DNA from: Streptomyces sp. NBC_00286
Lineage (GTDB): Bacteria; Actinomycetota; Actinomycetes; Streptomycetales; Streptomycetaceae
Direction: 5' to 3'
DNA: 64,000 bases
NCBI RefSeq assembly: GCF_036173125.1
Contig: NZ_CP108054.1
Coordinates: forward strand, 4,154,001 to 4,218,000
Shown here: positions 35,792 through 44,652 of the stretch, piece by piece
How the letters are laid out: each line of letters opens with the position of its first letter
Position numbering within the stretch: position 1 is the stretch's first letter
Program-made: the position numbers and the translations under genes
Notes under the pieces: generated by a model
Seen by the model: only the letters and a program-made list of their open reading frames with translations
What the model was told of the DNA's origin: nothing
Databases searched by the model: none

Positions 35792-37672
35792 TCAGCTCTT
35801 GCCGAGCAGGCGCCAGATCTGGTTCTTCTTGTTGGTCAGGGTGCTCGCGGGGTCGCAGGTCCACTGGTGGATCTTCGCGCCGGCCGTGGTCGAGATCTCG
35901 CTGACGTCGACGCACTTGCCGCTGTGGACGGCGGTCAGTTGGTAGTCCTTGCTGTTGCCCAGCGCGGTGACGGGGTTGAGGGTGAACATCTGGTTGGTGG
36001 CCCCGTTGCAGGTGTACTGGATGACGGCGGCGCCGTTGGCCGTGGAGCGGCCCGAGACGTCCAGGCACTTGCCGCTGTGCTGGTTGACCACCGCGTAGGT
36101 GTTCGCCCGGCCCGCGACCGGCTTGAAGTCGAACATCTGCTGGTAGCCGCCCTCGCAGTGGAACTGCTGGTACTGCGTGCCGTTGCTCGTGGACAGGTTG
36201 GTGTCGTCCAGGCACTGGTTGCTGTGCTGGACGACCGCGACCGTGGAGATCGTGGTGTTGGACGGCGGGAGCAGGGTGACGGTGTAGCCGTCCCTGGAAT
36301 CCGTCCACGGCACGCTGACGGAAGCGGAGTTGCCGCTGACGGTCAGGGTCTGGTCGGAGACGGTGACCGGGCCGGACACTGCGGCGCCGCCGTTGTTGGG
36401 AACGCGCTGGACGACAGCGCGGACCCGGCCGTTCTCCACCAAGGACGTGGTGTCGAGCCGGTTGAGGGCGACGGTCACATTTCCGGTGTTGCCGTTGCTG
36501 CCCAGCAGGATCTTGGCGTTCCGGGCCGTGTTGTCCTTGGTGGCCAGGCCGTCTGTGCCGGTACCCGGGACGACGTTCACGATGTTGCCGGTCTGGGAGC
36601 CGTAGTACCGGTAGAGGAACCACTCGCCCAGCGGCAGGTACTGTCCCGCGCTGTTCTTGGTGAGCAGGTTCGCCTGGAAGTCGTGCAGGTTGTCGGCGGA
36701 GGCCCAGTTGGCGCGCAGGCCGTCCGCCCCGGCCCGCTCGAGACGGGAGATGTACCAGCCGCCACGGCCCGGGGTCTGCTCGTCGGGGTTGGCGTACTCG
36801 TTGATCTGGAACGGGCGGCTCGTGGTCATCGCCCGGGACGCCAGCTTCGACCTGACGGCGTTCGAGTCGGCGACGGGGTCGCCGGGCAGGTCGTGCCAGC
36901 TGTAGATGTTGGGCTGGACGTTGTTGGCCTTGACGTAGTCCAGGTACGTGTCCCACCAGGCCGAGCCGCCCGACGCGGGCTTGCCGGCGGTGCTGGCGCC
37001 GACGATCACCGCGTTCGGGAAGACCGCGCGGATCCGCTGGTAGGCCCGCTTCCACATCTCCAGGTACTGGGCCTGCGGCCGGTCCCAGAAGGGATGCCAG
37101 TCGGGTTCGTTCCAGATGTCCCACTGGATGTCGGTCATGCCCGCAGCCTTCGCGTCGGCGAGCAGGCGGTCGTAGAAGGCGTCGAAGCGGGACCAGTCGC
37201 CGTTGTCACCCGGGAAGGTGGGCGATGACGTGCCGTCGGCACCCCACAGGTCGTGCGGCAGGATGGCGAAGGTCCCGCCGAGCGCCTTGGTGCGCTTGTA
37301 CTGGGCCAGGGTGGAGTTCCACCGGCGGTCGTACTTGCCGGCCACCCAGCCGCCGGGATTGTCCAGTTGGGCGCCCCCGGCCCGCATGAACTGCCACTTG
37401 ATGTCCTTGTAGAAGTGCTCCTGGGGCAGAGAGCCGTTCTCGGACATGCCGTAGATCGTGCCCGAGGCGCGGTAGGTGGGGGCGCCCCCGGCGTTGGCGA
37501 AGTCGACCGTGACGGTGGTGTCGGCGGCCTGGGCCGTCGTGCCGGGCAGGACGACGGCCGCTACCGACGCGAGCAACGCGGCGAGCGCGGTGGTCCGCCG
37601 AAGACGGCGGACTCCTGCGGAGCCGGGCGCCGCGGTGCGTCTGGGCGGAGGAAAGGCGGGGGACATACGCAT
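35792..37672 (-). CDS. Secreted clan GH-A-type glycosidase with C-terminal ricin (CBM13) domain
   Basis: A 626-residue exported enzyme. Signal peptide to about Ala50 (LAALLASVAAVVLPGTTAQAA). The catalytic domain (60-400) has WDIWNEPDW with Glu about 189 as acid/base and FQINEYANP with Glu about 292 as nucleophile, the layout of a TIM-barrel retaining glycosidase resembling GH39. A beta-sandwich follows (400-485), then a ricin-type trefoil from about 490 with three QxF/W repeats (QYQQFHCEGG, AAVIQYTCNGATNQMF, AKIHQWTCDP). GGGAGA precedes ATG 37672. Last gene of sugar locus 1; it should attack a plant or fungal polysaccharide outside the cell. Confidence 0.75.
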   Translation of the reverse strand: MRMSPAFPPPRRTAAPGSAGVRRLRRTTALAALLASVAAVVLPGTTAQAADTTVTVDFANAGGAPTYRASGTIYGMSENGSLPQEHFYKDIKWQFMRAGGAQLDNPGGWVAGKYDRRWNSTLAQYKRTKALGGTFAILPHDLWGADGTSSPTFPGDNGDWSRFDAFYDRLLADAKAAGMTDIQWDIWNEPDWHPFWDRPQAQYLEMWKRAYQRIRAVFPNAVIVGASTAGKPASGGSAWWDTYLDYVKANNVQPNIYSWHDLPGDPVADSNAVRSKLASRAMTTSRPFQINEYANPDEQTPGRGGWYISRLERAGADGLRANWASADNLHDFQANLLTKNSAGQYLPLGEWFLYRYYGSQTGNIVNVVPGTGTDGLATKDNTARNAKILLGSNGNTGNVTVALNRLDTTSLVENGRVRAVVQRVPNNGGAAVSGPVTVSDQTLTVSGNSASVSVPWTDSRDGYTVTLLPPSNTTISTVAVVQHSNQCLDDTNLSTSNGTQYQQFHCEGGYQQMFDFKPVAGRANTYAVVNQHSGKCLDVSGRSTANGAAVIQYTCNGATNQMFTLNPVTALGNSKDYQLTAVHSGKCVDVSEISTTAGAKIHQWTCDPASTLTNKKNQIWRLLGKS

Positions 37673-37725
37673 GTGTTCTCCCGAGGGGGTGGGTGCTGCC
37701 TGGGCGGGGGGTGCCCAGGGGTCTC

Positions 37726-39501
37726 TCAGCCGCCGGTGTGCGCGGCGGGTGCGGCGTGCCGGAGCTCGTGGGCTTCGGCGAGGAGGAGGTAGCTGCTGGC
37801 GGTCCAGGTGTAGGCGCGGTCGCGCAGGCCCGCCCCGGTCAGGGCGTCGAAGTTCTCCGCGAAGCCGTTGGTCTCGCACAGGGTGCGGAAGCGGGCGCTG
37901 ATCTCGTCCGCGAGGCGCACGTGGCCGGCGCGGCGCAGGCCGTCCTCGACGAGGACGGTGGCGGGGGCCCAGATCGGGCCGCGCCAATAGCCGTCCGCCA
38001 AGTAGTGCGGTGAGGTGGGCAGTTCGGTGGCCAGGCCGAACGCGGTCAGGTGTGCCTCGATACGTTCGGCCAGTACGCTGCTGACCTCCTCCGGCAGGTA
38101 TTCGCCCAGCGCGATCGGCATCAGGTCGAGCAGGCTGGAGGTGCTCCAGGTGTCCCCGCTGTGGACCGCGCGGGCGACGAACCGGTCACCGGTCCAGAGC
38201 TGGTCGAGCATCGCGGCCTGGGTCGCGTCAGCCGTACGCGTCCACCGCCGGGCCTCGTCGGAGCGCCCCAACTCGGTGGCCAGGGCGGCGAGTTCACGTA
38301 GCTGGAGGATGAGGAAGGCGGCCAGATCGGCGGTGACGATCACCCGCTGGGGGTCGAAGGTCGTGGCGTTGTCCCAGCCGCTGTCGTTGCCGTGCTGGTA
38401 GTGCGGCAGGGCGGCGCCGGGTGCTCGCCGGGCTGTGAGCCAGAAGTCGGTCCAGCGGCTCAGCCTGTGGTACGTCTCGGCCAGTTCCGCCCGGTCGAGG
38501 GGTTCGGGGAGGCGTCGGCGCAGCTGCCCCAGGGTCCAGCCGTGGATGGGCGGTTTGACGAAGTTGTAGAGCACCTCGGAGTGCGTGACCGAGTCGGGCA
38601 GCGCCCCGCTGTCGTCCTGGTGGTCGAAGGGCAACGAGAACTGGTCCCAGGCCAGATCGGGTGAACCGGCCGCCAGGGCAAGGGCGTTGAAGCAGTGGTC
38701 CCAGCTCCAGACCTTGTCCATCCAGTGCTTGGACATCAGCACCGCGGGCCGGGTGACCAGGCCCGCCGGGCGCACGGTCGCGGACCACACCACGTAGGCG
38801 GCGAGTTCGGCGGCCGGGGTGCTGGAGGAGCGCCAGGGGGCCGCCACGTCGGCGAACTCGGCGAACGAGCGCTGCGCCGCCGCCACGACCTGGTCGAACG
38901 TCGCCGAGGAGGTGAAGGGCCGCCGCGCCGAGTCCAGCTCCTCGACGGCGATCTCCCACGCCCCGCCGGTCCCGCCGCCCCCGTCGGCATCCGCGGTGAC
39001 GGTGACACCGCGCTCGCCGCTGCCGAGAGCCTCCGTGCCGGACGAGTCGGCCACGGCACCGGACAGCACGGTGATCCGATAGCGACGCCCGGTCTCGTAC
39101 GAGGTGAGCAGGTACGCGCCGTCGACCGGGTCGCGGTAGAAGTAGCTGCCGCTGAACGGGGTCAGGGTCTTCGCCGCCGCGGCGACGCGCAGGTCAAGCC
39201 CCTCGCCGCGCAGGCGGACGGTGTCCGGTGTCTCGTAGGCGAGCTCGATCTGCCCGTCCGCACTGGTCCAGCTGAGCAGACCCGGTGTCGCCTCCACGCG
39301 GGTCTCGGCCCGGTCGCCGGTGGCCGCGTCGAGGGGGACCAGACGCAGGACCGCGTGCATGCCGTTCTGGTGCGAGACCAGGTGGAGGTCCTCGGCGTAC
39401 GTCTTCTCCGCCACGACGGGCGAGAGGTCGAACCAGGATCCGTACGTGCTGAACGGGATGTCATGGAGGGAGAAGGCCGGTCCGGATCGGGCCGCGGTCA
39501 T
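37726..39501 (-). CDS. Intracellular (alpha/alpha)6-barrel glycosidase, GH63/MGH1-like
   Basis: A 591-residue protein without signal peptide. The N-terminal beta domain (1-210) is followed by an alpha/alpha toroid: SKHWMDKVWSWDHCFNALAL, PPIHGWTLGQLRRRLPEPLD, HGNDSGWDNATTFDP and DGYWRGPIWAPATVLVEDGL. YWRGPIW and the GNDSGWDN segment with its Asp are hallmarks of the GH37/GH63/MGH1-like group of inverting glycosidases. It would cleave imported oligosaccharides. The gene follows the permease pair by 62 bp and precedes the ricin-domain enzyme, all on one strand. Confidence 0.75.
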   Translation of the reverse strand: MTAARSGPAFSLHDIPFSTYGSWFDLSPVVAEKTYAEDLHLVSHQNGMHAVLRLVPLDAATGDRAETRVEATPGLLSWTSADGQIELAYETPDTVRLRGEGLDLRVAAAAKTLTPFSGSYFYRDPVDGAYLLTSYETGRRYRITVLSGAVADSSGTEALGSGERGVTVTADADGGGGTGGAWEIAVEELDSARRPFTSSATFDQVVAAAQRSFAEFADVAAPWRSSSTPAAELAAYVVWSATVRPAGLVTRPAVLMSKHWMDKVWSWDHCFNALALAAGSPDLAWDQFSLPFDHQDDSGALPDSVTHSEVLYNFVKPPIHGWTLGQLRRRLPEPLDRAELAETYHRLSRWTDFWLTARRAPGAALPHYQHGNDSGWDNATTFDPQRVIVTADLAAFLILQLRELAALATELGRSDEARRWTRTADATQAAMLDQLWTGDRFVARAVHSGDTWSTSSLLDLMPIALGEYLPEEVSSVLAERIEAHLTAFGLATELPTSPHYLADGYWRGPIWAPATVLVEDGLRRAGHVRLADEISARFRTLCETNGFAENFDALTGAGLRDRAYTWTASSYLLLAEAHELRHAAPAAHTGG

Positions 39502-39563
39502 GAGGGGTTACTCGATTCTTCAGCGGTGGAGGTGGAGAGGTGTGCCGGTGGTCAGGGAGGAGG

Positions 39564-40433
39564 TCAGTCCTTGACGGCTCCGGCGGTCACGCCTGCGGCG
39601 ACGTAGCGCTGGGCGAGGACGAGGATCACCGCGGCCGGCAGTGAGGCCACGACGGCGGTGGCCATGATGGCGTTCCACTCCTGGTTGTTGTTGCCGATGT
39701 ACTGGTAGATGCCGAGGGTGATCGGCTCGTTGGCGCCGCCGTTGACCAGCGTGCTGGCGAAGATGAAGTCGGACCAGGACCACAGGAACGCGAACAGCGA
39801 CACCGTGACGATCGAGTTGCGGCTCATCGGCAGCACGACCGACCAGAAGGTGCGCAGCGGCCCGGCTCCGTCCATCTGCGCGGCCTGAAGCAGTTCGCCG
39901 GGGATGCCGGACATGAACGCGGTGAAGATCAGAACCGCGAAGGGGACGGCCAGGGTGGAGTCCGCGACGATCAGGCCGGGGACCGACTGGAGCAGGCCGA
40001 GGCTCAGGTAGATGGCGTAGAAGCCCATCGCCATGATGATGCCGGGGATCATCTGGGCGACCAGGAAGAGGAAGCTGAGTACTCCGCCGCCGCGCGGGCG
40101 CAGCTTGGCCAGGGCGTAGCCGGCGGGCGCGGCCAGCGCCACGGTCAGTACGACCGTGCCCAAGCCGATGACCAAACTCGTGGCGAGATAAGGGAGTTGC
40201 TGGTCGAGGACGGCACGGTAACCGTCCAGCGTGCCGTTCATGGGAAACAAGTCGGGTGGCGACTTGCGCATGTCCTGGTCGCGAGTGAAGGACACGTTCA
40301 GCATCCAGTAGACCGGGAAGAGCATCACGGCCGTGAGCGCGAGGCCCGTCGCCGTCTGCCACCAGGTGGTCCGGCCCAGGCTCCGGCCCCGGCGCGGACG
40401 GGGGCGCGGTCGTGTTGTGCTCACGGTGGTCAT
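39564..40433 (-). CDS. Carbohydrate ABC transporter permease (MalG/MsmG-like)
   Basis: A 289-residue permease with six helices and the binding-protein-dependent transport motif EAA: ELLQAAQMDGAGPLRTFWSV, followed by VLPMSRNSIVTV. The basic N-terminal leader (PRPRPRRGRSLG) is cytoplasmic. The start overlaps the stop of the partner permease by 4 bp. It forms the channel with the MalF-like subunit; no ATPase gene is in the cluster, so a shared MsiK-type ATPase is expected, as is usual in Streptomyces. Confidence 0.85.
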   Translation of the reverse strand: MTTVSTTRPRPRPRRGRSLGRTTWWQTATGLALTAVMLFPVYWMLNVSFTRDQDMRKSPPDLFPMNGTLDGYRAVLDQQLPYLATSLVIGLGTVVLTVALAAPAGYALAKLRPRGGGVLSFLFLVAQMIPGIIMAMGFYAIYLSLGLLQSVPGLIVADSTLAVPFAVLIFTAFMSGIPGELLQAAQMDGAGPLRTFWSVVLPMSRNSIVTVSLFAFLWSWSDFIFASTLVNGGANEPITLGIYQYIGNNNQEWNAIMATAVVASLPAAVILVLAQRYVAAGVTAGAVKD

Positions 40434-41413
40434 GAGGCGTACTGCTTTCGCTGGACCCTCAGGTACACCAGGCCGAAGACCAGGGCGGCGACGACGAGCA
40501 GGTTGCCGACGGCCGCACCGGGGCCGAAGGCGGGCAGCAGGTTGCCGAAGCCGAGCTGGTAGGACCAGGTGGCGAAGGTGGTGGACGAGTCGGCCGGGCC
40601 GCCCTTGGTCATGATCCAGATGATGTCGAAGACCTTGAGCGTGTAGACCAGGCCCAGCAGCAGGGTGATGGCGGACACCGGGCGCAGCAGCGGGAAGGTG
40701 ATGCGCCAGAACCGCTGCCAGGCGTTCGCGCCGTCGAGAGCCGCCGCCTCGTACAGGCTGGCGGGGATGGACTGCAGACCGCTGTAGAGCACCACCAGGT
40801 TGAAGGGGACGCCGATCCAGACGTTCGCGATGATCACCGAGGTCAGCGACCAGGACGGCGAGGTCAGCCAGTTCACCGCGTCGATCCCGACGGCGTGCAG
40901 GGCGGCGTTGACGACACCGGAGTCGCTGTTGAGCATCCACGACCAGGTGGAGGCCGACACGATCAGCGGCAGCAGCCACGGTACGAGGAACAGGGCGCGC
41001 AGCGTCGCGGAGAGCCGGAAGTGCTGGGTGAAGAAGACCGCGAGGGCCAGGCCGATGGCGTACTGGAAGACCAGCGACACCACCGTGAACACCACGGTGT
41101 GCATCAGTGCGGGGGCGAACGTCGGGTCGTCGAAGACCGTCAGGTAGTTCTCCAGGCCCGTGAAGGGTGCGTCGCCCTGGACGAAGGAGCGGACCGTGTA
41201 GTTACGGAGGCTCAGGTCGACGTTGCGGTAGAGCGGATAGGCGTAGAAGAGGACGAGGTAGAGGGTCACCGGGGCGAGGAATCCCCAGGCGGCCAACTGC
41301 TGGGAGGTGGGACGGCGCCGTGGCGCCCTGCGCGGCGGGGGCGGCGCGGCGTGGGCCGCCCCCTTCCGGCTCTGCACGGTCCGACGGTCCGGCAGCTGTG
41401 TCGTGCGGTTCAT
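40430..41413 (-). CDS. Carbohydrate ABC transporter permease (MalF/MsmF-like)
   Basis: A 327-residue permease. Six helices start at FLAPVTLYLVLFYAYPLY. The EAA motif is SLYEAAALDGANAWQRFWRI with the following TFPLLRPV. ATG 41413 is chosen because the upstream in-frame extension has no family similarity. It is 20 bp downstream of the binding protein gene and overlaps the next permease. Confidence 0.85.
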   Translation of the reverse strand: MNRTTQLPDRRTVQSRKGAAHAAPPPPRRAPRRRPTSQQLAAWGFLAPVTLYLVLFYAYPLYRNVDLSLRNYTVRSFVQGDAPFTGLENYLTVFDDPTFAPALMHTVVFTVVSLVFQYAIGLALAVFFTQHFRLSATLRALFLVPWLLPLIVSASTWSWMLNSDSGVVNAALHAVGIDAVNWLTSPSWSLTSVIIANVWIGVPFNLVVLYSGLQSIPASLYEAAALDGANAWQRFWRITFPLLRPVSAITLLLGLVYTLKVFDIIWIMTKGGPADSSTTFATWSYQLGFGNLLPAFGPGAAVGNLLVVAALVFGLVYLRVQRKQYAS

Positions 41414-41433
41414 CAACGGGCCCCGGGTTCCGG

Positions 41434-42690
41434 TTACTTGACGGCGTCCTGCGCCGCGGTGAGCGCGTCCTTCGGCGACTGCGAACCGCTCAGGGCCGAC
41501 TGGACCGCCTTCCACATCTGCTCGGAGATCTTGGGGTACTTGGTGCCGAGGTCGTCACTGGTACGTCCCTTGGCGGCCTTGACCGCGTCCACCCAGGGCT
41601 CCAGCTTCGGGTCGGCCGCGACCTGCTTGTCCTGCACCTCGCCGGTGGGCGCGACGTACGACAGGGTGGTGTCGGTGTCGAGCAGGTTCTGTGAGCTGGT
41701 CAGGCAGGCCACGAGCTTCTGCGAGGTGGCGTAGCGGCCGGTCTCGCTCTGCACGGGGATGGTGACGAACTCCCCGCCTGTCGGGGCGGCGGCGCTGCCT
41801 CCCTTGGCGGCCGGTACGGGGATGACCCCGTACTCGAAGCCGGCCTTCTCGGCGCCCGCGAGCTGCCAGGTGCCGTTCTCGGCGAAGGCGTAGTCGCCGC
41901 TCGTGAACTCCTGCCAGCTGGTGGTCTGGGTGTTGTTGATCACCGAGTTGGGGGCGTAGCCCTTCTTCAGCCAGTCGCTCCACAGCTTCAGCGCCGAGAC
42001 GCCCTCGGACGAGTCGAGTTCGGTCAGCTGCGCGCCGGAGCCCCAGAACCACGGCAGGAACTGGAAGCTGCCCTCCTCCGTGCCGATCGCGGAGAAGGTG
42101 ATGCCCTTCTTGCCCGCCTTGTCGACCTTCGCCAGCGCCGCCGTCAGCGAGGCCCAGTCCTTCACCGAGGCGATGTCCACGCCCGCGGCCTTGAGGACCT
42201 CCTTGTTGTAGTACAGGGCCAGGGTGTTGGCGCCGATCGGCGTGCCGTACGTCTTCCCGCCCGTCTGACCGGCCGCGAGAAGGTTCGGCTCCACGTCCGA
42301 GGTGTCCAGCTTGTTGTCGTCGGTCGTGGTCAGCACCCCGCCCTCGGCGAGGGTCGACACCACGGGGTTGTCGACGATGAGCACGTCGGCGGAGTTGTCC
42401 TGCTGCGCCGCCAGCAGCGCCTTGTTGGTCAGGTCGCTGGTGTCGTACGCCGTCCTCTTGATCTTCACGCCGGCTTCGGTACCGCAGCTGTCCAGCAGCT
42501 TCGCCCACGCCGAGCTCTTGTCGAACTGCGGGTAGGGGTCCCAGACGGTGTACGTACCGCCGTCCGCCGACTTCGCGGACGTGTTGCCGTCGCCTGAGGA
42601 GCATGCGGCGGTGGAGGCGGTGAGGGCGACGACGGTCATGGCCGCGGCGGCGAGACGGCGTCTGGCGGATCTGTTCATGGGGCTGTTCAT
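41434..42690 (-). CDS. Sugar-binding lipoprotein of an ABC importer
   Basis: A 418-residue extracytoplasmic solute-binding protein of family 1. Signal peptide with lipidation site at Cys30 (TVVALTASTAACSSG). Typical stretches are GTPIGANTLALYYNKEVLKA and GDYAFAENGTWQLAGAEKAG, where aromatic residues line the sugar site. Three ATG codons lie near the start; the first (42690) has AGAGGA eight bases upstream, and the leader MNSPMNRS includes a small direct duplication. It leads the transporter operon of locus 1, controlled presumably by the LacI gene just upstream. Confidence 0.9.
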   Translation of the reverse strand: MNSPMNRSARRRLAAAAMTVVALTASTAACSSGDGNTSAKSADGGTYTVWDPYPQFDKSSAWAKLLDSCGTEAGVKIKRTAYDTSDLTNKALLAAQQDNSADVLIVDNPVVSTLAEGGVLTTTDDNKLDTSDVEPNLLAAGQTGGKTYGTPIGANTLALYYNKEVLKAAGVDIASVKDWASLTAALAKVDKAGKKGITFSAIGTEEGSFQFLPWFWGSGAQLTELDSSEGVSALKLWSDWLKKGYAPNSVINNTQTTSWQEFTSGDYAFAENGTWQLAGAEKAGFEYGVIPVPAAKGGSAAAPTGGEFVTIPVQSETGRYATSQKLVACLTSSQNLLDTDTTLSYVAPTGEVQDKQVAADPKLEPWVDAVKAAKGRTSDDLGTKYPKISEQMWKAVQSALSGSQSPKDALTAAQDAVK

Positions 42691-42933
42691 GGGGCTGTTC
42701 CTCTGGTTTTTGGCGTGGGCGTGCCAGGGAGCGGTGGTGATGGGTGAGTGAGAGGGCTTCAGTCGGCCGAGCCGCCGGTAAGGCGGTTCGACAAAGGCAG
42801 TTGAGGGCGTGCGAGGGGAAGGGTGGGGGACGCGGAGGGTGTTGGCGGAGGGTGTTATTGGTCGGAAGGGCGGGCGTCAGGGGTCATGTCAGGTGCCATG
42901 CCGGAGCCGGATTCAGCCCGTACGTCACTGGGG

Positions 42934-44052
42934 TCAGCCGGTGCTTGCGGGTCCGGTACCTGCGGGCCCGGTGCTTGCAGGCCCGGTGCCTGCGGGCCCG
43001 GTGCTTGCAGGCCCGGTGCCTGCGAGCCCGGTGCCTGCGGGCCCGGTGCCTGCGGGCCCGGTGCTGGCACGCAGTGAGATCGGTGGCGCGAGCAGGTGGT
43101 GCCGGGCCGGTGCGTCGGGATGGTCGAGCCGCTCGACCAGCAGGTCGACGGCGAGGCGGCCCATCTGTTCCGCGGGCACGTCCGCGGCCGTGAGCTGCGG
43201 GGTTACCGTCTCCGCCCACCGGCTGGCGACAACCCCGGTGACGGAGAAGTCGCGCGGCACATGGCGGCCGGCGTTGGCCAGCCCCCGGTAGAGACCGCCC
43301 AGCGCGGCCTCGTTGAGTGTGACGAGCGCCGTGGTGGCCGGCTCGTCGTACAGGATCCGCTCCAGACAGGCCTGGCCGGAGGACGCGTCATCACCGCAGC
43401 AGTACGTACGGCTGGTGACTCCGCGCTCCGCCGCGGCCTTGGTGAAACCCTCGAGCCCACGGTGAGCGGATTCGTACCCGGCTCGCAGGAGCTGTTCGGG
43501 CCGGTTGACGAAGGCGATCGTGCGGTGCCCGAGGTCGGCGAGGTGGTGGACACAGGCCTCCGCCAGCGCGGTGTGGTCAAGCCCGACCCACCAGTCGTTC
43601 TCCGGATGTGCCGTGCGGCCGATGGCGACGGCGGGTAGGCCCACCGAGTTGAGGTGCTCGAACCTGTCGTCATGGAGCCGGAGCTCCATCAGGATCGCGC
43701 CGTCGACCCGACGCTCACCCAGGAGCCGCTGGAACGAGCGGTCGCTGTCCATACCGCTGGGAGAGAGCAGCACGTCGTAGTCCTTGGCCGCGCCGGCCTC
43801 GACGACACTGCCGATGAAATCGAGCTGCATGCCGGTGTAGTGGTTACCGGCCGGCGGGAAGACCAGACCGATGGTGTTGGTCCGGCCGTTGGCCAGGGCG
43901 CGCGCACTCGCGTTGGGCTGGTAGCCCAGCTCGTCGATGACCCGCTGGATCTTCTGCCGGGTGCCGTCCGACACCGGCCGTTTGCCGCTCAGCACATACG
44001 ACACGGTGCTGCGCGAGACACCGGCCCGCTTGGCGATCTCACCAATGTTCAC
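42934..44052 (-). CDS. LacI-family repressor with repeat tail
   Basis: A 372-residue regulator. Residues 1-25 form the helix-turn-helix (IGEIAKRAGVSRSTVSYVLS) with hinge helix NASARALANGR. The effector domain then has two periplasmic-binding-like lobes. The last 40 residues are eight imperfect TGPA(S/G) repeats encoded by a 15-nt tandem array, absent from the family. GTG 44052 has AAGGAG five bases upstream. An operator, CGAACCGGTTCG, sits 23 bp before the start, so it should repress itself and the transporter operon downstream, releasing on binding a sugar. Confidence 0.9.
   Translation of the reverse strand: MNIGEIAKRAGVSRSTVSYVLSGKRPVSDGTRQKIQRVIDELGYQPNASARALANGRTNTIGLVFPPAGNHYTGMQLDFIGSVVEAGAAKDYDVLLSPSGMDSDRSFQRLLGERRVDGAILMELRLHDDRFEHLNSVGLPAVAIGRTAHPENDWWVGLDHTALAEACVHHLADLGHRTIAFVNRPEQLLRAGYESAHRGLEGFTKAAAERGVTSRTYCCGDDASSGQACLERILYDEPATTALVTLNEAALGGLYRGLANAGRHVPRDFSVTGVVASRWAETVTPQLTAADVPAEQMGRLAVDLLVERLDHPDAPARHHLLAPPISLRASTGPAGTGPAGTGLAGTGPASTGPAGTGPASTGPAGTGPASTG
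42940..43059. repeat. Eight 15-nt tandem repeats in the lacI tail
   Basis: Units follow GGTGCCTGCGGGCCC with one to three changes. Since 15 is a multiple of three, copy number changes tail length by five residues each and leaves the stop in frame. Confidence 0.95.
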
Positions 44053-44074
44053 GGCACTCCTTGCTCGAACTGCC

Positions 44075-44086
44075 CGAACCGGTTCG
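44075..44086. promoter_or_regulatory. LacI operator 1
   Basis: CGAACCGGTTCG, a perfect 12-bp palindrome with the central CG-type symmetry of LacI sites (core AACCGGTT), 23 bp before the lacI start codon. It fits autoregulation. Confidence 0.75.
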
Positions 44087-44155
44087 ACGATCTCGGGGAG
44101 GAGACCGACGTCGGCCGCTGGCGCTGAGGGCTTTATATCGATGCCGACCGGTTGT

Positions 44156-44167
44156 CGAACCGGTTCG
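44156..44167. promoter_or_regulatory. LacI operator 2
   Basis: A second identical CGAACCGGTTCG, 81 bp from the first (about eight helical turns), allowing looping between bound dimers. Overlapping half-site GACCGGTT precedes it. Confidence 0.75.
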
Positions 44168-44417
44168 CGTGAAGTGAAGGTAGGTTCAAGCCATGGGGCT
44201 GTCAATGCCTCTGCGCACTTCCCGTAACAGCGACGAAACCTCGCCGAGGCGGCACTCGCTCTCGCCCGCGACGCCGCATATCGCCTGCTACCTGCGGAGA
44301 TCGCTGTCTCGTGACTCGACTCACGCCGGGCGGCCGACCGACGCACCGCAGGTTTCTGCGTCTCGGGTATTGCTGGCCGGTTTTCCTCGGTGCTAGCTTC
44401 CCGATCCGGTTGGCGTT

Positions 44418-44429
44418 CGAACCGGTTCG
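44418..44429. promoter_or_regulatory. LacI operator 3 in a gene-free stretch
   Basis: A third identical CGAACCGGTTCG, extended by one pair to 14 bp. It lies in 44053-44652, a 600-base stretch without a supported gene; downstream on the plus strand a short frame (GTVSSYAGTGPNSGTWFPYA) looks partly coding, so a lost target gene is possible. Confidence 0.65.
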
Positions 44430-44652
44430 ACCTCGTCGGCGGGCACATGTGCTGGCCGCCGCATGGATCCCTCGCGGCACGGTTTCCTCGTACGCCGGCA
44501 CCGGGCCCAACAGCGGCACATGGTTCCCGTACGCCCGCTCGTACAGCATCGCCGCACCTTGCAGTCCACCAGGCCGCCGTCCGCTCCCCCGGGCCGACGT
44601 CCTGGTGTGCCGGGCCGAGCCGGGTCGGGTCTGCCAGGGCCGTAGGTAGGGG

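Noticed and set aside
42855..43070. Proline/glycine-rich frames on both strands over the 15-nt repeats, possibly a collagen-like gene
   Set aside because: They are shadows of the repeat array in the lacI tail; the lacI frame has a good start, RBS and full family match.
44311..44649. A gene controlled by the third LacI operator
   Set aside because: The frame has only a short protein-like patch, no family match and no ribosome site; kept as a comment on a possible lost target.
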